From Actinomycetota bacterium (GTDB lineage Bacteria > Actinomycetota > Acidimicrobiia > IMCC26256 > BP-133): 6,525 nucleotides of DNA. A program made the position numbers and the translations under genes. Position 1 is the first letter of the stretch, and every line of letters starts with the position of its first letter. Below are positions 5,622 to 6,525 of this stretch, in pieces. Location: assembly GCA_030838815.1 (NCBI GenBank), contig JAUZEX010000209.1:1-6525 (forward strand), read 5' to 3'. The notes under the pieces are model-generated. The model was not told the DNA's origin. It saw only the letters and a list, made by a program, of their open reading frames with translations, and searched no databases.

Positions 5622-6524
5622 TCAGAGGAAGGAAAGGTCACGGTCGAGGCCGTAGCGGCCGTGCTCTCCGACGACGATCGTCTCGAAGATGCCGTAGCCG
5701 GTGGCGTCCCCTTCGCTGACCCGTACGACGCAGTCCCGCAGCTGGTGGACATCCCGGGCGGTGTAGTACTCCGAGCAGTCGTCGAAGCGTTCGCCGTCGA
5801 GGTGGTCGGGGCCGAGCCACATGCCGTGCCGATGGCCCTTGAACCCGAAGTACAGGCCGGTGCCGAGGTGGAAGCCGGTGTCGCTGACCGGTTCGACCTG
5901 GATCTGGCGGGTCTTGCCCCAGCCCATGTCGAGCTCGAGCATCCCGCCCAGCAGGCGACGGTTGCCCGGGTCGTACTTCAGCTCGTCGCGCATCCCGTTG
6001 ATGCCGACCTGGCTGCCGTCGTCGCGGTTCTCGAAGCCGGAGAAGTAGGTGACGACGTCGTCGACCTCCTGCAGGTAGTGGTGGATCTCGTACATCGACC
6101 CGTCGGGCCGGGTGAAGACCATCGGGCTCCACTGCAGGATGAAGTTGGTCGTCAGCCGGTTCGGGACGTAGATGTCGCGGGGCATCTCGCCGACGTCCAT
6201 CCGCACGCCCCAGGAGTGGTCGCGGAAGCCCGTCCACCGCGTCTCGTCGATACGGACCGTCTCGTCGCCGATCTTCACCCAACCGCTCACGACCACGGCC
6301 TGGTGGTAGCGCAGGATGTCGGACGAGATGCGGTAGCCGACCGGCGCCCGCTGCCGGTCCCCCCGCTCCAGGAAGGGCGGCAGCACGTTGCGGACCGTCA
6401 CGTCGAAGCTGAGCGGCAGGGCGTCGTTCTCCCGGAGGCGGAACCAGGCGGTCTGCAGCGGTTCGGACACGCCGTAGTCGAACGGGCCGACGCCGGTGCG
6501 CTCGGGGTCGTCGGACAGCTGGCG
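5622..6524 (-). CDS. AttH/CrtC-like (DUF7064/DUF7065-type) protein, partial (N-terminus off right edge)
   Basis: The frame is open to the window edge, with 300 C-terminal residues visible and a TGA at 5622. Near the visible start it reads ERTGVGPFDYGVSEPLQTAW, then a mid-section with GYRISSDILRYHQAVVVSGWVKI, leading to the signature RWTGFRDHSWGVR (about 6236-6201). The W/G-x-R-D-H-S-W-G-x-R element and the flanking beta-rich pattern with many aromatics are familiar from the DUF7064/DUF7065 proteins. Those are related to AttH and hydroxyneurosporene-synthase-like (CrtC) two-lipocalin folds and are common in lipid- and terpenoid-handling actinobacteria and sphingomonads. Some members of the superfamily act on isoprenoid or other hydrophobic substrates. 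No activity is proven here. The GTG at 6470 lies inside the conserved part and is not the likely start. It points the same way as the transporter operon and is separated from it by 152 bp with no clear terminator. Confidence 0.75.
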   Translation of the reverse strand, partial: RQLSDDPERTGVGPFDYGVSEPLQTAWFRLRENDALPLSFDVTVRNVLPPFLERGDRQRAPVGYRISSDILRYHQAVVVSGWVKIGDETVRIDETRWTGFRDHSWGVRMDVGEMPRDIYVPNRLTTNFILQWSPMVFTRPDGSMYEIHHYLQEVDDVVTYFSGFENRDDGSQVGINGMRDELKYDPGNRRLLGGMLELDMGWGKTRQIQVEPVSDTGFHLGTGLYFGFKGHRHGMWLGPDHLDGERFDDCSEYYTARDVHQLRDCVVRVSEGDATGYGIFETIVVGEHGRYGLDRDLSFL

Positions 6525-6525
6525 G

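Noticed and set aside
1..6525. CRISPR arrays, tRNA/rRNA genes, insertion sequences
   Set aside because: I saw no regularly spaced repeats, RNA-gene motifs, transposase frames or terminal inverted repeats.

Overview
The window is very GC-rich, with GC-biased third codon positions and Ala/Pro/Gly/Ser-rich exported proteins. This points to a high-GC actinobacterium (Acidimicrobiia- or Frankia-like soil lineages would fit). That placement is inferred from composition and gene style, not from any marker gene. Every gene I can support lies on the minus strand, so transcription runs right to left. The long plus-strand reading frames are antisense shadows.

Right edge (5622-6524): the 3' part of a gene for a protein resembling the AttH/CrtC-type lipocalin-like superfamily (DUF7064/DUF7065-like). 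It is cut by the window edge. A 152-bp intergenic region follows (5470-5621). It holds an 18-bp near-perfect palindrome (5566-5583), a candidate -10 box touching it, two look-alike hairpins (5541-5560 and 5490-5510) and a strong Shine-Dalgarno sequence for the next gene.

Main operon (5469 down to 1): five genes in a row, each overlapping the next by exactly 4 nt (GTGA or ATGA). In order they are: (1) a lipoprotein-type solute-binding protein of the branched-chain-amino-acid (Leu/Ile/Val, Peripla_BP_6) class with a very long disordered linker; (2) a 460-residue single-pass membrane protein of unknown function with a secreted domain, a Pro/Ala-rich stalk and a C-terminal anchor; (3) a 120-residue two-helix membrane protein; (4) a 166-residue two-helix membrane protein that looks like a paralogue of (3) but carries a C-terminal Cys/His motif resembling a metal-binding knuckle; (5) a fused LivH-LivM-type permease that runs off the left edge. 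The ATP-binding subunits (LivG/LivF type) are not in the window and may lie further left.

Working picture: one transcript makes an ABC importer for an unknown, probably hydrophobic or carboxylated, substrate. Three uncharacterised membrane proteins are made in strict coupling with it, sandwiched between the binding protein and the permease. Their position suggests dedicated accessory subunits or sensors of the transporter, and they are the most novel content here. The binding-protein and permease family calls are strong; substrate and accessory functions are inference.
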